The translations under genes and the position numbers were made by a program. Below are positions 41,726 through 53,139 of a DNA stretch of 64,000 bases, one piece after another. The notes below the pieces were generated by a model. The model was not told the origin of the DNA. It ran no database searches and saw nothing but the letters and a program-made list of their open reading frames with translations. The DNA is taken from positions 62,001 to 126,000 of the forward strand of contig NC_061459.1 of the NCBI RefSeq assembly GCF_022581195.2. Reading direction: 5' to 3'. Within the stretch, counting starts at the first letter, position 1; each line of letters opens with the position of its first letter. The DNA is from Helicoverpa zea (taxonomy: Eukaryota > Arthropoda > Insecta > Lepidoptera > Noctuidae).

Positions 41726-43145
41726 TAGGGCATGCAATACAGGTTTACCGGTTTCGGTTTTACCGGTAAAACCGCCCATTTTCGCGATTTTTAAATTACC
41801 GGTAAAAATAATATGTAACCGGTAATTTAACGGTTTTTACGTTTTTGTGATAAAATATAGAAATTGTTCATTTAACGTCAAATCTTCATTATGTAGCCTG
41901 AACATAATGTAACATTGCAAGAGTGTTAAAGTTGCTGTTTTTTAGGAAAGTAAACTTATGTGTCTCCTTAACTATCTCTAGGTTCGATACAAATCTTCAT
42001 TCTCGTCTTAATTTGTAATATCTAAACAAATTTTATTCATTCGGATATTCTGATTTTCCTCATAGCTGTCATCTCTTATTAGGTAAAAATGTAGCTCACG
42101 CTTATTTTACCTACTCTATGACCTTACTGAGCAAGGGCTTTTACTTCACCACCATGCGGACAGCTCTGAGGACACGGTGGAGCACACAGTCCAGGTGTGC
42201 ACTGCCTGGGAAGGGTACCGCCGTATCGTCGTCTAGGCAATAGGCAGCGGTGACCTCTCGCGTCCGGTCCTGGTTCAAGCCATGGTCCGGAGCGAGAACG
42301 AATGGGAAGCCGTCGCCTCCTTCTGAAAAGCAGTCATGCTCGAGAAGGAGACGGCGGAGCGACTGCGAGTTCGCACCTCTCATCCCAGCCGCTGTAGTGC
42401 ACCAGGTAGACACCACGGGCGCCGATTGTCGAGAGACGACTCCTGGCCACTGTAGACGTCGGTCTGTGGGCGATGAGTTAGGGTGGCTCATCGTGCCTCC
42501 GTCTAGACAATAGACCCGTGTCGGCGGCGCGCGTTGTTCGACGTGCAGGGCCAAAGCCTGCCGGAGCTGCGGGATTGTTCGAAAGAGTTACCGCGACCCT
42601 GGTCCACAAATCCTACGATTTACCATAAAAAAGGCCTTTCACTTCAATGAAAAAACATTTTTTTTACGGTAATTCTTAGCGTTTATACCGTCTTGTGACA
42701 GGGTCCGCTTTCCGTATCTTCTTCTTCCACTTCACTCTATCCAGGATATCTTCTTCTTCGAGTTCGTAGATTTTCATTCATTACGACACTGAACGACCAC
42801 AGTTTCGTCCTGCCTCTGCGGCTTTGACCGGGTATATCGAGATTGAGTACATTGGCGATGTATTCAGGTGGTCTCCCTTTTACATGTCCGTTGCATTTTG
42901 TCGTCGACATCGCGTACGGATGGTACTGACATATTTTTTTGTTACGGCCCACGTCACAAAAAATGTTTATATACCTTGTATTTTTATTATTTTGTTTTGC
43001 TTTTAGACTACCCAATCTTATTGTTATAATATCACATTTAAAAAAATACAAAAATTACCGTTTTACCGGTAAAAATTAAATAAAAAATATTTTTATTACC
43101 AAATTTTTACCGGTAATTTTTATTTTACCGAAATTGCATGCCCTA
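41726..43145. mobile_element. hAT-like element, 8 bp target duplication GTGGGAAC, with nested LINE scraps
   Basis: Ends TAGGGCATGCAAT and ATTGCATGCCCTA, flanked by GTGGGAAC at 41718-41725 and 43146-43153. Both subterminal regions carry clustered TTACCGGTAA motifs, as in hAT transposase-binding ends. The interior (42140-42960) is not transposase. It holds an R1-type C-terminal scrap (plus strand EDTVEHTVQVCTAWEG at about 42160-42215) and an RTE-like scrap on the minus strand (CNGHVKGRPPEYIANVLNLD). Confidence 0.85.
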
Positions 43146-43865
43146 GTGGGAACATTACTTTGCTGTTTGGACTAATATTGTGGCGCCCCCTAGTGATTTG
43201 CAGCCATGACACCTGTCGTAGAACATGAACTCATCGAACACAAACCCTTTATTGAAAACCGCATCAAAATCAGATCATTAGTTTAGAAGATATGTGGTAA
43301 CATTACTTTGCACAAACGCACACACAATAACACAACATCACAAACACACAAACGCCCATCTCTCACCCTAAACGCATATACCTGCTCCGTTCCGCGTGGG
43401 TAAAAATTACTCCAAGTAAATCATGACTAAAATAGCTGGTACTATTATATTTTTAGACTTAATTGATATTTTTGGTTACAAAACTAAGGGTATCAAAGCA
43501 TTTTATGGTGGTCATTATATGTATTTATCCCCAAAATATATATCTGTTACCGGCCAAACCAGATTTCAGGACAAACTTGTTTTGCCTAGGCTAAACTAGT
43601 TCTTCCTATACGCGATAGGATTAACCAGTTTAGGATAGACCAAACTAATTGATCCTGATATAAACCTAGGATAAACTAATATGGCCTAGTCTAAACAGTA
43701 AAATTTGCCGAGTCGAAAGTAGGTCAAATCTGTCCCATTTGGTCGTTAAAATTCACCATTGAAATGGGAAAAATATTTGATGTTTAAACTTGATTTTCTC
43801 TAGATTCCCATGGCTGACATTGATGCGACTAATGCAGTAGTAAAATAAGAGCCTTCTATAATTAC

Positions 43866-44310
43866 TAGCTTCCGCCCGCGGCTTCGCCCGCGTAGAGTTC
43901 GGTTATATCGCGTTTCCAAGAGAATTCTTCTAAAGTCCGGGATAAACACTATCCTATGTTCTTTCTCAAGGTCAACTCCATCTATGTACCAAATTTTATT
44001 AAAATCAGTACAGTGACATCAATCCACCAGAAACATTCAGCAGTACGTGGTTATGGTACATAATTTCAATTGAAAACTTTGCCCGCGACTTTGTTCGCGT
44101 GGAATGGTGACTTCCAGCAGATTTTTGGTTTGACCAATAGATGGCGCTATAAGCCCGGAATAAATTTTATTTTTTTGTAATAAAAACTATCCTATGTCCT
44201 TTCTCAAGTTCCAAACCATGTCTGTACCAAATTTCACACAAATCGGTTCAGTAGTTTAGGCGTGAAGAACAGACAGACAGACAGAGTTACTATCGCATTT
44301 ATAATAGGTA
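43866..44310 (+). mobile_element. Dispersed repeat starting CTAGCTTCCGCCCGCGGC, ending near (CAGA)n
   Basis: Same repeat class as at 33340, 53540 and 56957. Contains two diverged repeats of ATCCTATGTTCTTTCTCAAG/CTATCCTATGTCCTTTCTCA and ends after CAGACAGACAGACAG. Part of its upstream neighbour (43746-43850) is the reverse of 12382-12475. Confidence 0.6.
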
Positions 44311-44330
44311 TTAGGTAGTTAGAATTATAA

Positions 44331-44404
44331 CTGCCTCGTTGGTCTAGCTATCGCAAGCGCGGCTGCTGAGCACGAGGTCTCGGGTTCGATTCCCGGGTCG
44401 GGCC
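44331..44404 (+). mobile_element. SINE tRNA-like head only
   Basis: CTGCCTCGTTGGTCTAGCTATC...GGTTCGATTCCCGGGTCGGGCC is the same tRNA-derived head as at 41071, followed by a different short body that ends at the LTR element. Confidence 0.75.
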
Positions 44405-44456
44405 GAAATCCTCGTGTCTTCTTTCAAATAAGAAAAGGATTAAGTCTATATACATA

Positions 44457-46697
44457 TGTCGGAGACGGTCAATAGTACGGACACTAAACGAGACGCAAGC
44501 GCGCCATCTGGTGGCGCTTTTAGTGAAACAACATTTTGGCGCGCTTGGCAGAGTCGTGGTGGTCAGCGTGGCGTCGACGGAGCTCAGTGTTCGTTGAGTC
44601 GTCGTGTTGCACACATCTCGAAACTGCCCTACGTCACGTCTAGTGTACTTAGTGTTATTGCCTAGTGTTCTATTCTCATTACTCCTGTGCACAAGGGCGG
44701 GAATCGAGACGATGTGTCGAATTATAGGCCTATCTCTGTATTGTCCTCACTCTCAAAACTATTAGAAAAAACTCTTAACAGCAGACTCATTAATTTTCTT
44801 GAAAGTAAAAGTATTTTGGCAAACAATCAATTTGGTTTTAGGACATCAAAAAGCACCGATGATGCAGTTAGTCTACTTACCGATTTCGTAACTACTAAAG
44901 TTGACGAAAATCAAAAGTGTATAGGTATTTTCCTGGATTTAGCCAAAGCTTTCGACACTGTCTCGATTCCAGCACTTGTGAACAAGCTGGATGTCATTGG
45001 CGTGAGGGGAACGGCCCTAAAAATTTTTGGAGACTTTTTATATAACCGTAGACAACAGGTAAAGATTGGAAGTTATGTTAGCTCTGAAGAAAATGTTGTT
45101 TTTGGCGTTCCTCAGGGCAGTATTCTAGGACCGAGTCTCTTCCTGGTGTACATCAATGACTTATGTCTCCAACCACTCTGTAACGGGAAAATATTTACGT
45201 ATGCTGATGATACTGCCATAGTATTCCATGGTGGGACTTGGGAAGAGGTAACTCGTATTGCCGAGAATGGCCTCCATCGTCTTGGCCAGTGGCTGGAAAC
45301 CAATCTCCTTACCCTCAATGTATCTAAAACCTCATTCATTCAATTTTCATTTTCCAAAAACAACCTTAATAACATTACTATCAGAGCTCATTCCTGCAAT
45401 TATCCTAATGGCACAGGCTGTTCTTGTCTTTCTATTAATAAAGTTACACATGTCAAATATTTAGGTGTTATATTAGATGAGAGGCTAAGTTGGGAACCTC
45501 ATATAAATGTTGTGACGTGTCGTACTAGGAAGTTAATTTGGGTTTTCAAAAAACTCAGACACGCCGCGGACTTCTCGCTTCTCCGTAATATATATTATGC
45601 CTTAGCTCAATCCATTCTTGGATACTGCATAGGAGTTTGGGGTGGTGCCTGCAAAACCCGCATGATGCAATTAGAGAGGGCTCAAAGGTCATTACTAAAA
45701 GTGATGACCTTTAAGCCCTTCAGATATCCGTCTAAACAGTTGTACGAAAATTGCGAGCTGCTTACAATTAGACAATTATACATTTTCCAAATTATAACTA
45801 AAAAACACAAGCAAACTCCCTGTCCTGTAAATGAGTATAAGAGGAAACGAGTTATTAAAAACGTTTGCTTACCGGACAGATGTCGGACGGCTACGGCTAG
45901 ACGACAACAATCTTATAGGTCATCCTACTTATACAATAAAATAAATAAATTAATAAACATTCATCCACTTACCGTTCGAGAAACAAAAATCAAAGTTAAA
46001 AACTGGCTACTTCAATTGAACTACGACCAAACTGAAAGGCTATTGCTCGCAAATTAACATTCCCTATTATCATATTCAGACATAACACACGCACTTACAC
46101 ACACACACACACACACGCACACACACACACACACACACACTCACTCACTCACTCACAAAGACTTCTATAAACACTCATAAGTAACCTTCCATTATTAGAT
46201 TTATGTTAAGCTACTTTAATTTTCTAATTTCCTTTTTTATTCACAATTTGTATAACAGAAACTGGAAGAGGGCACTGACTTCTGTAACACAAGTTTTTAC
46301 TTAGCTCAGAAGTCAGGGTTTTCAATAGGATTTTTGTAAAAAGTTTGTGTGAATAAATTATTTATTTATTATTTATTTATTTATTTATTTATTCTAGTAC
46401 CGTTGTAGATCCATATTGTAAAGTGTGTAAAGTGTCTTTTGAAATTAAAGTGTAAAGGTTCTTCTAACCTAACAGACAGACATGTGTTGCTGGGGAGTTT
46501 GTTCCGCCACTTCTTCTCCCCAAGTCAAAACACATAGGAAGTGGCGAAGGGCGGGCGTTTTGGGGGCTGTCTTTTGTTCTGACTAATTTGAATAAACGTT
46601 TTTGAGTTTTGAGTTCTTTTGAGTTATCTCTTTGTGCGATTACCCTAACTGATGTCGGGCGATTGTGCCATCTTGATGTTTCGCCCCCTATCCGACA
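44457..46697 (+). repeat. 5' LTR, split by a LINE insertion
   Basis: LTR parts 44457-44672 and 46392-46697. The break lies in GTGTTCTA/GTACC and is duplicated as TTCTA on both sides. The undamaged order is visible in the 3' LTR at 48865-48880. Confidence 0.9.
44673..46391 (+). mobile_element. Non-LTR retrotransposon (LINE), 5'-truncated, inserted in the LTR
   Basis: Open frame 44687-46057 (456 codons) with reverse-transcriptase motifs NYRPISVLS, FGFRTSKSTDDAV, FLDLAKAFDTV, VPQGSILGP and YADDTAIV, then a thumb and C-terminal region. The frame is uninterrupted, so the insertion is young. It lacks the endonuclease and any ORF1. The 3'UTR contains (CA)n at 46097-46140 and ends in a (TTTA)n tail (46359-46391). 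Target duplication TTCTA. Jockey/CR1-like grouping is inference from motif style. Confidence 0.88.
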
Positions 46698-48658
46698 TCA
46701 GAAGTGGGATGCAATCCGAATGCCCACATGTGTTAAGGATTGCCATGCCATTGTTCAAAAAGTGAAAAAGTGATGTGCTCGTTTGGAGTGATGTGTGGCG
46801 GTCGATGGTGGATTAGTTTCGGGAGAATTCGCCACGTGAAGACAAACTTTCTGGATTTCTGAGTGTACGATAGGCACATGCTGAATACCATGTTTTCCAG
46901 TAGGCAGAAAACAAAATAAGGAAACATCAGAATTTTGATATGGAGGTTATAGTAGAAAATTGATTAAGGATTTCAGCGATGGTACAAGTATGGTAGCCAC
47001 GGTTATGGTAATGGTATCGATTTCCATTGTGACATGTCAAACTAGTTATCGAAGGTACGCTAGAAAATTAACCGATTTATCTTCTCATTTTCATGTTTCA
47101 ACAATGACGGTGATTATTGTGCAATATGGCGACAAAATGGAGCATCCCAGCTGAAATCGGAGCCTGACGTGCGAACGTGAGGTCGGAGTGTTGGTGCTCC
47201 TGCATCTCCGTAGTCTGTGAACGTGAAGCCTTGCTGAACTGCGCGCCATAGCGATGTGCGCATCGTCATGCGCGTTGAGGCGTTGAGTGGAAACCCGGTG
47301 AGACCGATCCATTTTTGCTTTATGTTGAGGTTATTTGTCTTACGACATTTATAAACCTGAGAGGCAGTTTCAGTCTCGTTGATTGCGCTCCCACTGCGCT
47401 TATTAATTAGTGGAATCGTAGATAATCAGAATCAGAAACCGTGAACCTAGGTTTTATCCCAGAGTTGAAAATTATTAGTTACCTGATCCTATCAATATCC
47501 TAAAGTTAGAATAATTCAGTTTCTGCGTCATTGATTGATTTAATTGTGCGTCAGACTAAATTAGATCCTAAGTTTAAAGGTGCGTTTAAGATTATTGATG
47601 TTTTAGACGGGAATAGATGCCTACTAAAGGCACTTTAAACAAACATGAAAAACACCCCCATGATTGTGTAGGAAAGATAACCGATCACCAAGTACCCAAG
47701 AATTAGAGTCATAGTTGATAACGGTGGTAGTGAAACCAATTCCGATTAAGAATGGCATGTGTACTCATACTCAAACCTAGAGACCGCATCTCATGTGGTG
47801 TAACATGGGACGATGGGTCAGAACTAGGGACCGCACCTCATGTGGTGTAACTTGTGGCGCTGGGTCAGAACTAGAGACCGCATCTCATGTGGTGTAACAT
47901 GGGACGATGGGTCAGAACTAGAGACCGCATCTCATGTGGTGTAACATGGGACGATGGGTCAGAACTAGAGACCGCACCTCATGTGGTGTAACATGTGGCG
48001 ATGGGTCTGAGAAATCGTTGGTGCGATTTCTGTCTGTGTTGGTGCACAGGTTGGACGAGTTGAGTATGCATTGCCCTTGAAAATCAGCTCAGATTTGTGA
48101 TGATGATTTTGCTTTGTTTAACTTGTTGATCGGGCCTCTTTCTAATGTTGTAAAAAAACCCTGACAATAGGGAATTGATTATTGATGATAACCGTAGTTA
48201 TAATGGTCCTGTTTACCAGTTGAAAGTCTGACTAGCAATTGGTTCTTTCTTTGATTTCGCGCTTAGCAACTAACGTATCTAGTTTCTTCATTCAAATGGT
48301 GATTGCTATTCTTAAATCGAGATGGTCTATTACTGACACATACGTTGTCAATATTTAATCGGTTGCCTAAGCACTTTCTATTTCTGGTTTAAGGGAAGCC
48401 CCTGTTTAAGGGAAGCCTCTGGCAAAGAGAAGTCCCTAGTGAAGGGAACCCTAGTTAAGGAAACCTGGTTGAGGGAACCCCCTATTTATGAAATGTCCCT
48501 GGTTAAGGGAGCATCCTAGTCTTAACAAATGTTTTAACAAAGTTTCACAATAGCTGAGCTTGATGATATGGTCAGGAGTGGCCGAGGCAAACGTACTGTG
48601 CTGTGTTTGTGTTGTTGCAGATTAAACCCACGAGGACGTGGTCTACGCAGGATGGCCG
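46698..48658 (+). mobile_element. Internal region of the gypsy-like element
   Basis: Starts TCAGAAGTGGGATG right after the LTR (primer-binding-site position) and ends GAGGACGTGGTCTACGCAGG before the 3' LTR. Contains an integrase C-terminal scrap (47541-47637), a 47 bp x 5 tandem array (47779-48010) and a short AAGGGAA-type degenerate repeat (48385-48510). No full-length protein gene. Confidence 0.75.
47779..48010. repeat. Tandem array, 5 copies of a 47 bp unit
   Basis: Copies begin AG(A/G)GACCGCA at 47779, 47826, 47873, 47920 and 47967, each with CTCATGTGGTGTAAC and GATGGGTC. They differ at a few sites. Located inside the retrotransposon's internal region. Confidence 0.9.
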
Positions 48659-51600
48659 TGTCGGAGACGGTCAATAGTACGGACACTAAACGAGACGCAA
48701 GCGCGCCATCTGGTGGCGCTTTTAGTGAAACAATATTTTGGCGCGCTTGGCAGAGTCGTGGTGGTCAGCGTGGCGTCGACGGAGCTCAGTGTTCGTTGAG
48801 TCGTCGTGTTGCACACATCTCGAAACTGCCCTACGTCACGTCTAGTTTACTTAGTGTTATTGCCTAGTGTTCTAGTACCGTTGTAGATCCATATTGTAAA
48901 GTGTGTAAAGTGTCTTTTGAAATTAAAGTGTAAAGGTTCTTCTAACCTAACAGACAGACATGTGTTGCTGGGGAGTTTGTTCCGCCACTTCTTCTCCCCA
49001 AGTCAAAACACATAGGAAGTGGCGAAGGGCGGGCGTTTTGGGGGCTGTCTTTTGTTCTGACTAATTTGAATAAACGTTTTTGAGTTTTGAGTTCTTTTGA
49101 GTTATCTCTTTGTGCGATTACCCTAACTGATGTCGGAGGTCTAAAAAGCTGGCAGTACAAAGTGGGCAAAAATTAAAAAAAAAAAGCTCAAAATTTGTTG
49201 CTAATTTGTTGCTAATTAGTTGCCAAATAATCGATTTTTTTGCTTTTGCCGATTTCGAGAAATCGTCAACAATGCTAGCTTCACCATAAGCTGGCATGGA
49301 TTATAAGATAAAAGTAAAGGTAAAATAAACAAAATCACTACAAATTTGTTGCTAATTTGTTGCTAATTTGTTGCTGTATAACCAAAATAAATTTGAGGTG
49401 CAAAAATATTTTTTTTTTCAAATAGTAAATTTTTATTTGCTTTGCGCGTTTGAATGTCAATTGTTTCATGAAAAAAATATGAAATAAATTTGTTGCTCGT
49501 CACAGAACTGTTCCTTGTCACTTAGAGAACCAGCAACTAAATAGACACCCGACGATCGGGTGTCTTGAACTTCGGTGACTAACAAACCGGCCATGCTAGC
49601 TTGAATGTCGATTTTTCCGGTGAAAAACGTTGAAATGAATTTGTTGCTCGTCACAGAGGTGATTAATGTCTCTCAGAGAACCAGCAACTAAATAGACACC
49701 CGACGATCGGGTGTCTTGAACTTCGGTGACTAACAAACCGGCCATGCTGGCTTGAATGTCGATTTTTCCGGTGAAAAACGTTGAAATGAATTTGTTGCTC
49801 GTCACAGAGGTGATTAATGTCTCTCAGAGAACCAGCAACTAAATAGACACCCGACGATCGGGTGTCTTGAACTTCGGTGACTAACAAACCGGCCATGCTG
49901 GCTTGAATGTCGATTTTTCCGGTGAAAAACGTGGAAATGAATTTGTTGCTCGTCACAGAGGTGATTAATGTCTCTCAGAGAACCAGCAACTAAATAGACA
50001 CCCGACGATCGGGTGTCTTGAACTTCGGTGACTAACAAACCGGCCATGCTGGCTTGAATGTCGATTTTTCCGGTGAAAAACGTTGAAATGAATTTGTTGC
50101 GCGTCACAGAGGTGATTAATGTCTCTCAGAGAACCAGCAACTAAATAGACACCCGACGATCGGGTGTCTTGAACTTCGGTGACTAACAAACCGGCCATGC
50201 TGGCTTGAATGTCGATTTTTCCGGTGAAAAACGTGGAAATGAATTTGTTGCTCGTCACAGAGGTGATTAATGTCTCTCAGAGAACCAGCAACTAAATAGA
50301 CACCCGACGATCGGGTGTCTTGAACTTCGGTGACTAACAAACCGGCCATGCTGGCTTGAATGTCGATTTTTCCGGTGAAAAACGTTGAAATGAATTTGTT
50401 GCTCGTCACAGAGGTGATTAATGTCTCTCAGAGAACCAGCAACTAAATAGACACCCGACGATCGGGTGTCTTGAACTTCGGTGACTAACAAACCGGCCAT
50501 GCTGGCTTGAATGTCGATTTTTCCGGTGAAAAACGTGGAAATGAATTTGTTGCTCGTCACAGAGGTGATTAATGTCTCTCAGAGAACCAGCAACTAAATT
50601 TAGGATAGGATTTTCTGCTGGAAAAATCGACATTCAAGCCAGCATGGCCGGTTTGTTAGTCACCGAAGTTCAAGACACCCGATCGTCGGGTGTCTATTTA
50701 GTTGCTGGTTCTCTGAGAGACATTAATCACCTCTGTGACGAGCAACAAATTCATTTCAACGTTTTTCACCGGAAAAATCGACATTCAAGCCAGCATGGCC
50801 GGTTTGTTAGTCACCGAAGTTCAAGACACCCGATCGTCGGGTGTCTATTTAGTTGCTGATTCTCTGAGAGACATTAATCACCTCTGTGACGAGCAACAAA
50901 TTCATTTCCACGTTTTTCACCGGAAAAATCGACATTCAAGCCAGCATGGCCGGTTTGTTAGTCACCGAAGTTCAAGACACCCGATCGTCGGGTGTCTATT
51001 TAGTTGCTGGTTCTCTGAGAGACATTAATCACCTCTGTGACGAGCAACAAATTCATTTCAACGTTTTTCACCGGAAAAATCGACATTCAAGCCAGCATGG
51101 CCGGTTTGTTAGTCACCGAAGTTCAAGACACCCGATCGTCGGGTGTCTATTTAGTTGCTGGTTCTCTGAGAGACATTTATCACCTCTGTGACGAGCAACA
51201 AATTCATTTCAACGTTTTTCACCGGAAAAATCGACATTCAAGCTAGCATGGCCGGTTTGTTAGTCACCGAAGTTCAAGACACCCGATCGTCGGGTGTCTA
51301 TTTAGTTGCTGGTTCTCTAAGTGACAAGGAACAGTTCTGTGACGAGCAACAAATTTATTTCATATTTTTTTCATGAAACAATTGACATTCAAGCGCGCAA
51401 AGCAAATAAAATTTTCTATTTGAAAAAAAAAATATTTTTGCACCTCAAATTTATTTTGGTTATACAGCAACAAATTAGCAACAAATTTGTAGTGATTTTG
51501 TTTATTTTACCTTTACTTTTATCTTATAATCCATGCCAGCTTATGGTGAAGCTAGCATTGTTGACGATTTCTCGAAATCGGCAAAAGCAAAAAAATCGAT

Positions 51601-51741
51601 TATTTGGCAACTAATTAGCAACAAATTAGCAACAAATTTTGAGCTTTTTTTTTTTAATTTTTGCCCACTTTGTACTGCCAGCTTTTTAGAGCTTGATGTC
51701 GGGCGATTGTGCCATCTTGATGTTTCGCCCCCTATCCGACA
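48659..51741 (+). repeat. 3' LTR, split by a foldback element
   Basis: LTR parts 48659-49136 and 51703-51741 plus the 9 bp duplication TGATGTCGG (49128-49136 and 51694-51702). The intact order of this site is seen in the 5' LTR at about 46650. Confidence 0.9.
49137..51693. mobile_element. Foldback (long inverted-repeat) DNA element with tandem 151 bp subrepeats
   Basis: 2,557 bp, almost entirely an inverted repeat. Outer arms (AGGTCTAAAAAGCTGGCAGT / mirrored to ACTGCCAGCTTTTTAGAGCT) are about 350 bp each. Inside are tandem 151 bp units, seven or so in the left arm and five or so in the right, meeting at an asymmetric centre (about 50594-50630). Flanked by the 9 bp direct repeat TGATGTCGG. 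Long TIRs made of tandem subunits with 9 bp target duplications resemble Drosophila FB elements and Mutator-like elements (family knowledge). No transposase, so non-autonomous. The repeated open frames in it are by-products of the 151 bp period. Confidence 0.9.
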
Positions 51742-51797
51742 CATATAATAAATCTGTAAAAAAACTGTGTCTGTACATTGAAAAACTGTGTCTGTAT

Positions 51798-52215
51798 AGG
51801 CTATAATTTATCTTCGAAACTTGAAGACCTGATGCAGAAATCCAACAGACCAACAAAACTATAAGAGATACAAAAATGGTGCCATGGCAAAAATTGTTTC
51901 AAGTGATGAGCATTTTCAGCTGAGATAATAAATTTTAAGATCTGGAACACCTGATGTGGAACCCCAAGAGCCCACCTTCTCTGTACCATATACATGTATG
52001 ACGTTTTAGCAAAAGTTGTTCAATCTGATAAGCACTCTCTGTTGACTTATAAAAATTGAAGATGTAAAACACCTGATGTGGAACTCCAGGAGCCCAGCTA
52101 GACTATAGCATTATGAAGATATGACGTTTTAGCAAAAGTGGTTCAATCTGATGAGCACTTTCTATTGACTTATAAACATCGAAGATCTGGAACACCTGAT
52201 GTGGAACTTCAAGAG
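51798..52215. repeat. Degenerate tandem repeat, about 4 units of about 125 bp
   Basis: Each unit contains AACACCTGATGTGGAACTCC, AGAGCCCA and CAATCTGATAAGCACT variants. The reverse complement of this block lies at 57490-57925. Confidence 0.75.
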
Positions 52216-52511
52216 CAATACTACACTTGAAATGTATAGAAATGAATGTTATGAAATAGGTATGGTGAATCAAAAAAAAGTAATTAGTCCGTCTTTTAGA
52301 TAACCCTAAAATAATGGACACGTATTTTTCTTTTCTCTCTCTCACAAACAAATAATAACGAAGATACAACAACGCTTGAATTTCGTTTTAAGTCACTGTT
52401 TAGTACAAATTTTACATACCTAGACGTGGCGTCACGAGCCCCCACTCTCACTTACTGGGCCCCCGGGAACCAGTCACTGAATAGTAACAAGAGGGCAACA
52501 GGGACATGAGC

Positions 52512-52690
52512 GGCTGAAGGGTGAGGATACCTCGGCGGACTTTAAACGCAGTTTACGCGCTCCCTGTGCTTACCAGGAGGCATCTACCCTCCGAGCAGGG
52601 CTACTAATGCTGCTCTAGCGACTCCACTCTGGACGGCCAAGCCAAGCCAGAGGCGTGAGACCTACCCCCGTCATGGTTGACTCCGACCGG
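52512..52690 (+). repeat. Dispersed repeat block B, copy 1
   Basis: GCTGAAGGGTGAGGATACCT...GACCTACCCCCGTCATGGTT, also present in direct orientation at 57329-57495 with about 95% identity by eye. GC-richer than its surroundings; no conserved coding frame. Confidence 0.75.
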
Positions 52691-52794
52691 CCGGAGATGG
52701 GGGACATTATACTCTCCCTGGAGAACAGTATATATAGCTCCGCTGGGTCGCTACTCCCCGTCATCAGCCTCAGATGTCCTGCGGTGCCTATATC

Positions 52795-53065
52795 TCATTA
52801 TTATTGTCATTATTATCTCAAGAGCCTTTGTCCCAATTATGTTAGGGTCGACTTCCAGTCACGATGCAACTGAGTACCAGTGTTTTACAAGGAGCGACTG
52901 CCTATCTGACCTCCACAACCCGGTTACCCGCTCAACCCAACACCCCTTGGTAAGACTTACTGGCTTCTGACTACCCATAACAACTGCCAAGAATGTTCAA
53001 TGACAACCGGAACCTACAGTTTTTACATCCCCTCCAAATAACGGTCATCGGTATCCAAAATATAC
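52795..53065 (+). mobile_element. SINE-like dispersed repeat (same type as at 35141)
   Basis: Shares CAATTATGTTAGGGTCGAC, AAGGAGCGACTGCCTATCTG and CTGGCTTCTGACTACCC with 35141-35400 and 22925-23140. Confidence 0.7.
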
Positions 53066-53139
53066 ATAGAAAGTACATACGAACTTAGAAAAGTTGCATT
53101 GGCAGGCACTTGCCAGACCTGGAATCAAAGACGCACGCT

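Larger units (their letters stand above)
44457..51741 (+). mobile_element. Gypsy-like LTR retrotransposon, deletion derivative, target duplication CATA
   Basis: Two LTRs begin TGTCGGAGACGG and end CCTATCCGACA. They are flanked by CATA at 44453-44456 and 51742-51745. After removing the nested insertions and one copy of each target duplication, each LTR is 517 bp, and I see only about two differences. The internal region (46698-48658) lacks gag, protease and reverse transcriptase. It keeps the last part of an integrase-like frame at 47541-47637 (LIVRQTKLDPKFKGAFKIID, a GPY/F-type module), so the parent element was gypsy-like on the plus strand. Confidence 0.88.

Noticed and set aside
42737..43051. 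Host gene on the minus strand (104 codons)
   Set aside because: GHVKGRPPEYIANVL resembles the C-terminal end of RTE-type LINE reverse transcriptases and lies inside a hAT-like element.
46733..47312. Possible small host genes in short frames within the LTR element (46733-46927, 46960-47154, 47091-47312)
   Set aside because: They lie inside the retrotransposon's internal region, have no domain features and overlap each other on opposite strands.
49466..51376. Repeated open frames of about 97 codons (MTSNKFISTFFTGK...) on both strands
   Set aside because: They arise from the 151 bp tandem units of the foldback element. The period is not a multiple of three, so frames shift each unit and end; both strands show the same peptide because of the inverted repeat.
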